A DNA stretch of 64,000 nt from Pelagicoccus sp. SDUM812002 (GCF_031127835.1 NZ_JARXHX010000012.1:1-64000); one strand, 5' to 3'; numbered from the stretch's first letter, positions 8,367 to 15,427 are shown. Numbers and translations are program-made. The notes: generated by a model not told the origin, from the sequence alone.

Positions 8367-10064
8367 TCAGGCTTCGCGCTCACGCAACTTCAGCAAGCCC
8401 CACAGGCTGAGTCCCCACACCGCCGCAAGGAACATGACGCGGCCCCACTCTCCCAGGACGGCGAACATGGGTATCATGAAGGTCGAAACTTGCCAGACAA
8501 GCGCGCTCAGCAAGCGAAGCCAATTCCCCTTGAGCTCAGCCTCATAGGGCTGGCTCCACTCTTTTGGCCATAAGCCGTTGGGGCGAATCTTCTGGTAAAA
8601 GGTCCGCAGGACGGATTCGTCCGTCGGGCCCGTGACGAAGGTACCCAAGAAGCAGCCGCACAAGGAAGTCGCAGAAATTGCCCCGAGCGAAGCGAGCTCG
8701 TTCCAATCCCCGCCGATCCAACCGGACGAGACGCAGATCGCCATGGCGAAACCAAAAACGATACCAAGGCTAAACCCCGCGCCATTGAAGCGCCCCCAAT
8801 ACCAACGAAGGGCAAACGGCACCAGAAACGCGGGAAACAACTGCACAACAATAAGTATCCAAACATCGACGACAGAACTCGTAGCGGTTAAGGCCAGCAA
8901 TAGGCCCACCGCTACGATCGCGACCGATGCCACGTATCCAACCCGCACTTGCGCCTTGTCGCTGGCTTGCGGAAAGAGCGGGGCGAACAAGTCTCGGGTA
9001 ATGTACGAAGCGCCTGCATTGATAGTCGAATCGAAGGTGGACATCGAAGCCGCAAAGATCGCAGAAATCGCCAAGCCACGGATTCCGACGGGGAAAAAAT
9101 CGGACAACAATGCCTGTGGCAGCAACCGCTCGGGGTCCTCGCCACCTAAGCCCAAGCTCATACCGATCACCGCAAACCCCAAAGCCATGGGCCAACGAAA
9201 GGCGAATAGAAAGACCCAAAGCATTCCGATCCGTTGGCAGTCCGCTGGAGAACGGGCCGCGTAAAACCGCTGGGCCATATAGGCAGAGCCACCGCTTCCT
9301 CCCATTCCCTCAAGCAAGCCCTTCGCTGTCCAAGCGAGCAGGAAGGCGATAAAGAGCTCGTACTCTCCCAAACTCGGATCGCTCCAACGGGGCAAGACCG
9401 TGTTCAGACGAGCAGCTTCCCAGTTCGCCAGCATTTCAGCATCGATCAAAAGCCCCGCTCGCACTGCCACGTAAATAGCGATCCCGCCAATGAGAACCGC
9501 TTGAAAAACGTCGGTCCAGATCACCCCGTACAAGCCGCTCAACAGCGTGTAGGTGAGCGCGATGATCGCCATCGCGACCGCGCAGGTCTGGGCTTCGAAC
9601 GGAAGAAAGGTTGCCAAAAACTTCCCTGCAGCAGCCAAGAAAAAAACCACCATTCCGATCGTAATCGTGACGTAGGTCAAAGCGGCGAGCATCCGCGAGG
9701 ACTTCCCCCAAACGCCCGTTCCGAACCTAAGGGACATCCACTCCGCGGTCGTCACCACTCCGCTCCGCTGGTGCCACTTCCCCATAAACGCTAAGAAAAC
9801 AGCGATCGGCAAAACCACCCCTCCACGCATCTCAATGAAGAAACCGTGCACTCCAAATTGGTAGATGAGGGTCACGATCGTCATGGTGCCGGCCGCGTCC
9901 AAGTTGCTCGTCATCCCAGAAGCGCCAATTGCCCACCAAGGTAGCTCCCTGTTGCCCAAGAAATACGCGTCCACGCCTTGCGAAGCTCGACGACTCAAGT
10001 AAAGCCCCGCCCCAAGCAGCAATACCAAGTATGCCCCCACAATAGAATAGTCTATTAAATGCAT
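8367..10064 (-). CDS. Sodium/solute symporter (SSS family)
   Basis: A 565-residue transporter with about 13-14 hydrophobic helices. N-terminal SSS features are DYSIVGAYLVLLLGAGLY, FLGNRELPWWAIGASGMTSN and GMVVFFLAAAGKFLATFLP; SGLYGVIWTDVFQAVLIG is the conserved GGL.GVI.TD.FQ motif of helix 5/6 and STFDSTINAGAS the sodium-site helix. The nearest functional group is sugar symporters of the SGLT/SglS type, which is inference. Convergent with the GH5 gene (19-base gap). A 6-bp-arm inverted repeat lies just upstream of its start. Confidence 0.9.
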   Translation of the reverse strand: MHLIDYSIVGAYLVLLLGAGLYLSRRASQGVDAYFLGNRELPWWAIGASGMTSNLDAAGTMTIVTLIYQFGVHGFFIEMRGGVVLPIAVFLAFMGKWHQRSGVVTTAEWMSLRFGTGVWGKSSRMLAALTYVTITIGMVVFFLAAAGKFLATFLPFEAQTCAVAMAIIALTYTLLSGLYGVIWTDVFQAVLIGGIAIYVAVRAGLLIDAEMLANWEAARLNTVLPRWSDPSLGEYELFIAFLLAWTAKGLLEGMGGSGGSAYMAQRFYAARSPADCQRIGMLWVFLFAFRWPMALGFAVIGMSLGLGGEDPERLLPQALLSDFFPVGIRGLAISAIFAASMSTFDSTINAGASYITRDLFAPLFPQASDKAQVRVGYVASVAIVAVGLLLALTATSSVVDVWILIVVQLFPAFLVPFALRWYWGRFNGAGFSLGIVFGFAMAICVSSGWIGGDWNELASLGAISATSLCGCFLGTFVTGPTDESVLRTFYQKIRPNGLWPKEWSQPYEAELKGNWLRLLSALVWQVSTFMIPMFAVLGEWGRVMFLAAVWGLSLWGLLKLREREA

Positions 10065-10079
10065 GGCTGACCGCCATAC

Positions 10080-10098
10080 AGGTTTTCTAGGTAAACCT
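10080..10098 (-). promoter_or_regulatory. Inverted repeat upstream of the symporter, possible operator
   Basis: AGGTTT-N7-AAACCT, a 19-base perfect 6-bp-arm dyad centred 25 bases upstream of the symporter start. The size and symmetry fit a binding site of a LacI- or GntR-type sugar regulator. No regulator gene is adjacent, so the role is inference. Confidence 0.35.
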
Positions 10099-10287
10099 CA
10101 AACCTCATAACAAATTCCTTCCAGTATCCTCTTTACAGATACACTCAGAATCCGGCTGCACAAGCAAGCGAGAGCAGCCACCGCGTTAGATTCGGGCACC
10201 GATCGATTTGTTTTCCAATCAAGCAACTGTCAGAGCACAGAAAATAATATTTTCAAACTCGACCAGATGAGCTAGTCTCACGTTTCA

Positions 10288-10707
10288 ATGGAAACCCTAA
10301 GCACGATTGAGACTGACTTCGCCGAATTCGTTCTCCTCCCAAGCATAATAATTTTACGTTGCCACGAAGGGGTCAAATTAGGGCTCGATCACGTCACTGC
10401 GATCCAAGGTGTGATTGATCGAATGCGTGAACTCGAGCAAACCGCCATCGGCTGGATTTCCGACAAGGTCAACAGCTACTCGACTGACCCGCTCATCGTT
10501 CCACCCGTCCAAGAAGCTAACCCAAACATTCGAAGTTGGTGCAATGTAATCTACGGGCGAAAAATCGCCGATTATAAGCTCCTATTCAAAGCTGTGTCCA
10601 AGGACAACTTCGGTATCAACAGCTTCGATACTCTCCCGACCGCTATCAAGTGGACCTACGAGTATCTGAAAAGCTGTCGCCAAGAATCATGCGACCCAGC
10701 GAAGTAA
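10288..10707 (+). CDS. Hypothetical protein
   Basis: A 139-residue soluble protein starting METLSTIETDFAEFVLLP. It has no signal peptide and no motif I recognise. A helix-rich middle (GLDHVTAIQGVIDRMRELEQTAIGWISDKVN) is followed by VIYGRKIADYKLLFKAV and the tail DTLPTAIKWTYEYLKSC. The last part resembles C-terminal helices of small STAS-like proteins such as that at 2377, but the similarity is too weak to claim homology. It is a single gene preceded by 220 bases of A/T-rich sequence and faces the RtcB cluster. Confidence 0.55.
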   Translation: METLSTIETDFAEFVLLPSIIILRCHEGVKLGLDHVTAIQGVIDRMRELEQTAIGWISDKVNSYSTDPLIVPPVQEANPNIRSWCNVIYGRKIADYKLLFKAVSKDNFGINSFDTLPTAIKWTYEYLKSCRQESCDPAK

Positions 10708-10761
10708 CCGGGGACCCCTGAGCCGCATTATAACCCAAACCGGTCGCGGCTTGAGACCGCG

Positions 10762-10791
10762 AAAAAACGAGAGCCACAAACGCGACTCTCG
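10762..10791 (-). terminator. Rho-independent terminator after rtcB
   Basis: On the minus strand a stem CGAGAG/CTCTCG closes a GC-rich loop and is followed by six T. It starts 7 bases after the rtcB stop codon and should end the RNA-repair transcript. Confidence 0.8.
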
Positions 10792-10797
10792 CTTCGA

Positions 10798-12000
10798 TCA
10801 ATCTTCTGGACGCTCTCCGGCCGGGGCCATCTTGACGAGTCGAGGGAAGAATCGAGCCACCGACTCGACGAGGTCCGACTGCGCTCCCATCACTTCGTCG
10901 ATGTCCTTGTAGACGAAAGGAACTTCGTCCAAACCGGCTGACAGCAAAGTCACGCCCCGGACCTTCAAGAGCTGGTTCGCATCCTTCCAATTCAGCTTGC
11001 TGGAAGCCTTCTTGCGGCTCATCACACGTCCCGCTCCGTGCGAAGCAGAGTTCAGCGAATCCGCATTGCCCTTACCGCGCACCACATAAGCCGGGCTCGC
11101 CATCGATCCCGGGATCACTCCCAGCACGCCCGTGCCGGCTGGCGTTGCTCCCTTTCGGTGCACCACCAACTCTTGACCGTCGTGCTCTTCCTTCCAGGCA
11201 AAGTTGTGATGGTTTTCGACGTCGAGTATCGGCTCCAAGCCTAGGTTCGCGGCAATGTACTTGTGGATACACGCATGGTTTGCAGCCGCGTACTCACCCA
11301 TCAGCTCCATGGCCGCCCAGTATTGCTGGCCCGCTTCGGAATCGAGATCCAGCCAAGACAAATGGGCCAGATCCTTAGGCAACTCTGGATGGGCCGCTCG
11401 AGCTAGCTTACTGTAGTGGGCTGCCACGTTCGCGCCGGTACCGCGACTTCCGCTGTGGCTCATCAAAGCCACATAGGTCCCGGGTTCCACTCCAAGGGAG
11501 GTATCCGCGATTTGGATTTCTCCAAATTCTACGAAATGGTTTCCGCTGCCGCTGGTACCGAGCTGCTTCCACGCCTTGTCCTTCGAGTCACGCGTGATCG
11601 GAGACACCGACCAATCCCGGTCGAGCACCTCATGCTCCCGCTTCTCGCGAAAGAATGAGCCAACGCCAAACTTGGTTTCCGCTTGGATCGCCTCCGTGAA
11701 GCGTCCACGTCCCTCGTCTCGCAACAGACGCTTTACCGGGATGTCGTAGACGCTCAGCTTCATGCGGCAGGCGATGTCCACGCCTACCGCATACGGGATA
11801 ACCGCGTTGCGAGTAGCCAGCACGCCACCGATCGGCAAGCCATAGCCGAGGTGCGCGTCCGGCATTAAGGCACCACGTTCTGCGATCGGCAGATTACAAG
11901 CGTTCACCATCTGCTGCACCGAAACGGGTTCAAGATCTTCCCCCCACTGGCGATACGGCGCTGGGGTCGCGCGGGGAATAAACTGTGTTTCGTTATTCAT
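10798..12000 (-). CDS. rtcB: RtcB RNA ligase
   Basis: A 400-residue RtcB-family 3'-phosphate/5'-OH RNA ligase. Motifs in order: PDAHLGYGLPIGGV, GVDIACRM (metal-binding Asp and Cys), GTSGSGNHFVE, SHSGSRGTGANV, ENHHNFAW, HRKGATPA and NSASHGAGRVMSR, where His321 is the predicted guanylylated nucleophile. The enzyme rejoins RNAs cut to 2',3'-cyclic phosphate and 5'-OH ends, such as nicked tRNAs. The start is MNNETQF at 12000; the upstream in-frame extension runs through a terminator-like hairpin. It is the last gene of a cluster with tRNA-like RNAs, slipin and HNH, but a strong hairpin sits between it and the HNH gene. No rtcA or archease gene is present. Confidence 0.95.
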   Translation of the reverse strand: MNNETQFIPRATPAPYRQWGEDLEPVSVQQMVNACNLPIAERGALMPDAHLGYGLPIGGVLATRNAVIPYAVGVDIACRMKLSVYDIPVKRLLRDEGRGRFTEAIQAETKFGVGSFFREKREHEVLDRDWSVSPITRDSKDKAWKQLGTSGSGNHFVEFGEIQIADTSLGVEPGTYVALMSHSGSRGTGANVAAHYSKLARAAHPELPKDLAHLSWLDLDSEAGQQYWAAMELMGEYAAANHACIHKYIAANLGLEPILDVENHHNFAWKEEHDGQELVVHRKGATPAGTGVLGVIPGSMASPAYVVRGKGNADSLNSASHGAGRVMSRKKASSKLNWKDANQLLKVRGVTLLSAGLDEVPFVYKDIDEVMGAQSDLVESVARFFPRLVKMAPAGERPED

Positions 12001-12058
12001 TTTAGTCTCGGGAGTCCTTGTCCCTATATATTCTGTTTTTCTTTTGAAGAGTGGAAAC

Positions 12059-12094
12059 AAAAAGGTGGAGCGGCTTTGGAGAAGCCACCCCACC
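12059..12094 (-). terminator. Strong hairpin with T-tract between the HNH gene and rtcB
   Basis: The minus strand forms a 13-bp stem (GGTGGGGTGGCTT with AAGCCGCTCCACC, two G-U pairs) and a 5-base loop, followed by five T. It begins 17 bases after the HNH stop and ends 58 bases before rtcB. It could be a terminator, an attenuator or a processing site; as it stands rtcB may need its own promoter or read-through. Confidence 0.7.
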
Positions 12095-12110
12095 CGAGGT
12101 CTCGCTTCGA

Positions 12111-12725
12111 TTAGTATTTCAAGAACCACCTCCAGTCGGCGTGCTTGGGGTTCCGGATGCGACGGAAGATGGGTTGGGCAACGGGCGCTCGCGGCTCACG
12201 TAGCAAACGGAGGCCCGCTTCCTCCGGCAACCGGTCGGCCTTGCGGGTGTTGACTCCCCGGTCGGACCAAACGAGATTCTCGAAGGAGTTGGCTCCACCC
12301 CGGGAACGAGGAACCACGTGGTCGAGGTTTCCGTCACTCCATGCGACACGGCGACCGGTGTACTGGCAGATACCACCGTCACGCTCGTAGATGGAGCGGC
12401 GCGTAACTCCTGGGCGCCACAAGGGCATTCCAGCGTAGTTCGCCACCACGATGACCGTCGGTACGCGCACCTTTCGACGAGGCGTTTGAATCGCCAAGTC
12501 GCAGCTTCGCACCGGCAGCCCGAGCCATTCTTCCCAATTGACAGGTACGCAGTCAATTGGACCTGTCGCTTGCACGACCCCGTTTTCGTCGAGCTCGTAG
12601 CGTATGTCCATGGCTAGAGCCGTACCGCTCAAGAGGTCGCAAAACGCCTGTCGTACTGTACGCTGTCCGATGGCTCGCCAAGTCCGGTTCAAGGTCAGCA
12701 CGATTGCCTTATCTATATTCTTCAT
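12111..12725 (-). CDS. HNH endonuclease-like protein in the RtcB cluster
   Basis: A 204-residue protein whose last third is an HNH/ββα-metal nuclease domain: RSIYERDGGICQYTGRRV, NLDHVVPRSRGG (catalytic His of the DH motif) and SFENLVWSDRGVNTRKADR. CQY-TG replaces the CxYC zinc knuckle, so the structural zinc is probably absent. The N-terminal half (LTLNRTWRAIGQRTVRQAFCDLLSG) has no assignment. The start MKNIDKAIV at 12725 was chosen over an upstream one because the extension is low-quality coding sequence. HNH proteins usually cut DNA; placed between slipin and RtcB, an RNA target is possible but unproven. Confidence 0.82.
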   Translation of the reverse strand: MKNIDKAIVLTLNRTWRAIGQRTVRQAFCDLLSGTALAMDIRYELDENGVVQATGPIDCVPVNWEEWLGLPVRSCDLAIQTPRRKVRVPTVIVVANYAGMPLWRPGVTRRSIYERDGGICQYTGRRVAWSDGNLDHVVPRSRGGANSFENLVWSDRGVNTRKADRLPEEAGLRLLREPRAPVAQPIFRRIRNPKHADWRWFLKY

Positions 12726-12785
12726 TTCGATCTTCTCACTAAAAGAGAGAGAAACGAAAGCGCGTGCTCTTTTAATGGATACAGG

Positions 12786-12821
12786 AAAAAGCAGCCTCTC
12801 CATTTAGGAAAGGCGACCGCT
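12786..12821 (-). terminator. Hairpin with T-tract after the slipin gene
   Basis: Overlapping the slipin stop codon, the minus strand pairs CCTTTCC with GGAGAGG (one G-U) plus an outer AGC/GCT around an internal loop, followed by five T. It is weaker than the hairpin before rtcB but has the form of an intrinsic terminator or attenuator inside the cluster. Confidence 0.5.
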
Positions 12822-13926
12822 AGATCAGCTTTGTCAGTGACTCGCACAATCCACGCTCGCCAAGAACGACTTGCAGATTTGAGGTCTTGGAGACCGTTTC
12901 GAGCACTTCCAATTCGCGTAGCTTCATAAGAACAGGGTTGCTCTCCATCAGCTTTGCAGTGTTCAGCTGCGAACGCATCGCAGCCGTTTCTTCGCGACGC
13001 TTGATACCGTTCGCTTCCGATGCCTTTTGGGCTTCGATCACTTGGTTGAGCAAGGTCTTCATCTCACCAGGCAATATGACGTCCCGCACTCCGAGACTCA
13101 CCACCTCTACTCCGAAGCTGTTCGCCACACTAGCCACATAGTGCTTCGCATTTCGGGCAAGGTCCTCCTTGCCGGAAAGCAGTGTATCGAGGTTTCGAGT
13201 ACCGACTTCGGAACGAAGCGCCAACTGGGTTTCGCGATACAGAGCTTGGCCGGAATCCTGCGAGGACTCGACGAACTTGCGTTCGTCCACTACCCGATAG
13301 GCCAACACCGCGTTGAGACGCAGCGTCACCTTGTCTTGAGTCATGATATCCTGTCCGGAAACGTCCAGCACCTGCTCACGCTTTTCCACCAGCTGGATCT
13401 TCACCTTAGCCACGTCCTTCCAGAAAACATGCTTACCGGAGGCAAGCGTTTCTTGGTAGGCTCCGTTGACGAAGAGCACACCTACCTTTCCTTCGGCGAC
13501 TTCCGTCACCTCCAAAAATCGCTGAGCTGAGGGATTCTTCAACACGGTCAGCAGATCCTTTCGAACGAGACGAAGCTCGTTCGCATCGCATCGCTCAACC
13601 TCTACCTTTCGCAGCTGATTCCAGAGTCCGTAGAGCCCAGGCCCCAGCACGGTATCTAGTCGGCCGTCGACCCAAACGAAGGCACGTTCGCTGTCCTTCA
13701 GGTCTACAAACACCGCCTTATCAGCGAGAGAAGCGGCCTTGCTCAACTGGTCGAGATCCTCTGAACGAATCCAAGGATTGCGCTGGCAGAGTACCTCCAC
13801 TCGCAAAGCGTTCTGGAAGTCGAAGAACCAATGCTTTCCTTCGCCCACGAACTTGACGAATCGTCCATTTCGGAAGACGAGTCCGATTTCATCATACTTG
13901 ATGCTCTTTCTTATGGGTAGCAACAT
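12820..13926 (-). CDS. Slipin/SPFH (band 7) protein of the RtcB cluster
   Basis: A 368-residue protein of the SPFH/band 7/slipin group. The band 7 core spans about 155-320: EVAEGKVGVLFVNGAYQETL, SGQDIMTQDKVTLRLNAVLAY, then ALRSEVGTRNLDTLLSGKE and FGVEVVSLGVRDVILPGEMK, followed by an Ala/Glu-rich coiled coil (QVIEAQKASEANGIKRREETAA). Unlike classical slipins it lacks an N-terminal membrane helix, so it is probably soluble. An AAAGGAGCGACCT ribosome site precedes the ATG. Soluble slipins are a recurrent partner in RtcB clusters; their role is unclear, perhaps as an oligomeric scaffold. A hairpin and a ~440-base leader with tRNA-like RNAs lie upstream. Confidence 0.88.
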   Translation of the reverse strand: MLLPIRKSIKYDEIGLVFRNGRFVKFVGEGKHWFFDFQNALRVEVLCQRNPWIRSEDLDQLSKAASLADKAVFVDLKDSERAFVWVDGRLDTVLGPGLYGLWNQLRKVEVERCDANELRLVRKDLLTVLKNPSAQRFLEVTEVAEGKVGVLFVNGAYQETLASGKHVFWKDVAKVKIQLVEKREQVLDVSGQDIMTQDKVTLRLNAVLAYRVVDERKFVESSQDSGQALYRETQLALRSEVGTRNLDTLLSGKEDLARNAKHYVASVANSFGVEVVSLGVRDVILPGEMKTLLNQVIEAQKASEANGIKRREETAAMRSQLNTAKLMESNPVLMKLRELEVLETVSKTSNLQVVLGERGLCESLTKLI

Positions 13927-14309
13927 AGGTCGCTCCTTTCTAGTTGTCGGCAGCGGATGCTGCCGGGGTTAAAGTCGCAAGGCTGGCACTCGAGCCACGC
14001 CCTATTGATTGTAATCTATTGAAAAAGTGTGAGCCCCCTAGGCAGGGACGAATCCTCCGACCACAGTCTTTCCGCGGGACTCGCTTTAAGCAGCGTTAGG
14101 GCTAGCGCTTCGGAACGAAACGAGACTCTTGAACAACGCGAAATTGCCTCGGCCTTGAATCCACATTCCCTTCCTAGTCGCGAACCGAATCACAGCGGTA
14201 TCCAGTGAGTCCAGGCGGTCTAATTGCTTTTGCCCGAGTCACCTCGAAGGCGATATTCGGACAAAAGGTCGCAGAACCCGCAGCTCCCTAGGGGCGCTCT
14301 TTCTTTGGA
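13927..14309 (-). other. Structured untranslated leader between tRNA-like RNAs and slipin
   Basis: No gene is visible in either strand. On the minus strand the segment holds a 7-bp GC hairpin CGGCAGC-N4-GCTGCCG complementary stem at 13948-13965, just ahead of the slipin ribosome site, and at 14031-14082 a 52-base element closed by GAGTCCC pairing with GGGGCTC and enclosing a GGA-TTCG-TCC hairpin. These suggest a long structured RNA rather than plain spacer. Function unknown. Confidence 0.4.
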
Positions 14310-14358
14310 GGCGGCTAACGCGCCGCCGGCGGGGATTCGAACCCAAGGATTTCTCCTT
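14310..14358 (-). ncRNA. Degenerate tRNA 3'-half-like element
   Basis: Read on the minus strand, a small hairpin AGGA-GAAA-TCCT like a class II variable arm is followed by GGGTTCGAATCCC, a near-perfect tRNA T-arm, and then by GCCGGCGGC. No matching acceptor 5' strand or anticodon arm precedes it. The GGCGGC-N6-GCCGCC stem at 14310-14327 forms instead. It looks like a fragment or remnant of a third tRNA-like RNA in the cluster. Confidence 0.45.
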
Positions 14359-14367
14359 TTCCGTTTC

Positions 14368-14441
14368 ATTGATGTACCGGAGTCGAACCGGCAACAGCAT
14401 GATTAGCAGTCATGTACTCTTACCATTTGAGCTAACATCAT
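14368..14441 (-). ncRNA. tRNA-like RNA with GCU anticodon, class I body
   Basis: The 74 bases fold as a cloverleaf: acceptor with six pairs (TGATGT/ACATCA) and an A1-A72 mismatch, D-arm GCTC/GAGT with GG in the loop, anticodon arm CATGA-CTGCTAA-TCATG (anticodon GCT), 5-base variable region, and T-arm GCCGG-TTCGACT-CCGGT. The anticodon is that of serine AGY codons, but serine tRNAs have a long variable arm, which this lacks. No CCA is encoded. It lies in the leader of the slipin-HNH-RtcB cluster and is therefore unlikely to be a normal decoding tRNA. Confidence 0.7.
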
Positions 14442-14541
14442 CTTGATGGTATTCACGCCTTTTACGAACCCACTCACAGTACGCAGAAAAGCGACGCTCG
14501 TGGCGGCATTCCGTGCTGCTGGAATCGGTCGTGAATGTGTC

Positions 14542-14617
14542 TGGCACCCCGAGCGGGTTACGATCCCGCGTCTCCACCTTGAAAGGGTGGCGTCCTAACC
14601 GATTAGACGATCAGGGC
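14542..14617 (-). ncRNA. tRNA-Glu(UUC)-like RNA with altered T-loop
   Basis: A 76-base cloverleaf including an encoded CCA. Acceptor GCCCTGA/TCGGGGT with G1-U72 and U5-G68 wobbles, D-arm GTCT/GGAC with GG in the loop, anticodon arm CCACC-CTTTCAA-GGTGG (anticodon TTC) and T-stem GCGGG/CCCGC. The T-loop reads ATCGTAA where TTCRANY is nearly universal, so U54 and A58 are exchanged. The body resembles bacterial tRNA-Glu, but the swapped T-loop pair and weak first base pair argue against an ordinary elongator. First RNA downstream of the TATAAT promoter of the cluster. Confidence 0.75.
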
Positions 14618-14624
14618 ATTTCTT

Positions 14625-14651
14625 ATTATACACAATTATCCATTAAAAGAA
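14625..14651 (-). promoter_or_regulatory. Sigma-70-type promoter of the tRNA-like/RNA-repair cluster
   Basis: A perfect TATAAT (-10) lies on the minus strand at 14625-14630, eight bases before the 5' end of the tRNA-Glu-like RNA. The -35 region (TGTTCT with 17-base spacing) is poor, so activation may be needed. Placement implies that the tRNA-like RNAs lead the transcript into slipin. Confidence 0.6.
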
Positions 14652-14772
14652 CACGCACCTTCACCCCTCTCGCTATATCATCGCACAACGGATTGGACGG
14701 CCGGTGGATTTTGTCCGGTCGTTTTATTGCTTCACTTGGGCGCAATATTAAAAGCCACATAAATTTGGATAC

Positions 14773-14802
14773 AAAAAAGCCCGCGTCATGTTGATCGCGG
14801 GC
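14773..14802 (-). terminator. Intrinsic terminator of an upstream minus-strand unit
   Basis: Stem GCCCGCG/CGCGGGC with a 10-base loop followed by six T on the minus strand. It closes a transcript that starts upstream of 14820, in a stretch with no obvious protein gene, and isolates the RNA-repair promoter from it. Confidence 0.85.
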
Positions 14803-14819
14803 AAAGTGAGACGATTGCA

Positions 14820-15007
14820 AAACGGTTTAACCATTCTGCCTCTCAACTTGCCCACACGAGCCTTGCTTCATCTCTATCGAGATTGGGAAGCGTGCATGCA
14901 GTCCATCAGAGGTCGTATCGCCGAACCCAGTACAGCTACCACATATCCTCCCTAATCTCCTATCTGTCATATCTTTATACATAATTAATCCCTCTCCATC
15001 AGATACA
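14820..15007 (-). other. Possible small RNA or micro-ORF unit, minus strand
   Basis: Between two terminators lies ~185 bases that can fold with GGGAGGA near 14952 pairing to GCTTCCC ending at 14885, enclosing a GGTTCG/CGACC hairpin. A 51-codon frame (14827-14982, starting MYKDMTDRRLGRICG) is also open but looks weakly coding. The 14-mer ATTGGGAAGCGTGC (14882-14895) recurs at 15318-15331. I read it as a candidate non-coding RNA. Confidence 0.35.
14882..14895. repeat. 14-base direct repeat, copy 1
   Basis: ATTGGGAAGCGTGC, identical to 15318-15331. Both copies lie in geneless sequence upstream of the RNA-repair cluster and in the same orientation. Confidence 0.7.
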
Positions 15008-15039
15008 AAAAAGCCCGATCTCGTTTCTGAGATACGGGC
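15007..15039 (-). terminator. Intrinsic terminator
   Basis: Minus-strand stem GCCCG-T-ATCTC with GAGAT-CGGGC, loop AGAAAC region, followed by six T. It lies 27 bases after the stop of the 41-codon frame at 15066-15191 and supports a real transcript there. Confidence 0.85.
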
Positions 15040-15065
15040 GGCGGCAAGTTTAGTCTATGTTCAGA

Positions 15066-15191
15066 CTATCGCTTAACGGCCTCCCGCTTCTGTTGATTGA
15101 ACGCTGCAACAAGCTCCAACCCTCTCTCGCAGATCGCTGGAGCGAAATGCGTATCGAGTCGTGAATGCTTGCTACTTAAATCAGTTTTCAT
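15066..15191 (-). CDS. Putative 41-residue small protein
   Basis: ATG at 15191, TAG at 15066. The product starts MKTDLSSKHSRLDTHFAP and ends AAFNQQKREAVKR; it is basic, without membrane segment, and its composition is protein-like. An intrinsic terminator follows directly, and TTGACG with a TATCTC-like -10 lies upstream of the start (near 15226-15204). No Shine-Dalgarno is visible. I recognise no homologue. It may instead be part of a small RNA, since the neighbouring unit is probably non-coding. Confidence 0.3.
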   Translation of the reverse strand: MKTDLSSKHSRLDTHFAPAICERGLELVAAFNQQKREAVKR

Positions 15192-15317
15192 GGCGAGAGA
15201 GGGAGAGATATGAACAACCGCAAGTCCGTCAATATCATTTTCTATATTTCTTTATATAACTTCGAAATACGAAACCGTCGATAATTCGCCTTCTTGATGG
15301 AGATTTAAGAAAGCAGC

Positions 15318-15331
15318 ATTGGGAAGCGTGC
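15318..15331. repeat. 14-base direct repeat, copy 2
   Basis: ATTGGGAAGCGTGC, same sequence and orientation as 14882-14895. Here, on the minus strand, its GCACGC part can pair with GCGTG in a short hairpin. Confidence 0.7.
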
Positions 15332-15427
15332 TTATCACGCGAATACAGAGTCTCGATCCTGCTCATCGCTAGGCAGGCTCACTCCCCTATCTGCTTCCAA
15401 GACCAGCTCCGCGACGTCGACCAGACA

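Noticed and set aside
14736-14760. Sigma-54 promoter upstream of the tRNA-like RNAs (TGGCTTTTAATATTGC)
   Set aside because: The GG to GC spacing is 11, not 10, and a terminator lies just before it; the TATAAT next to the RNA start is more convincing.
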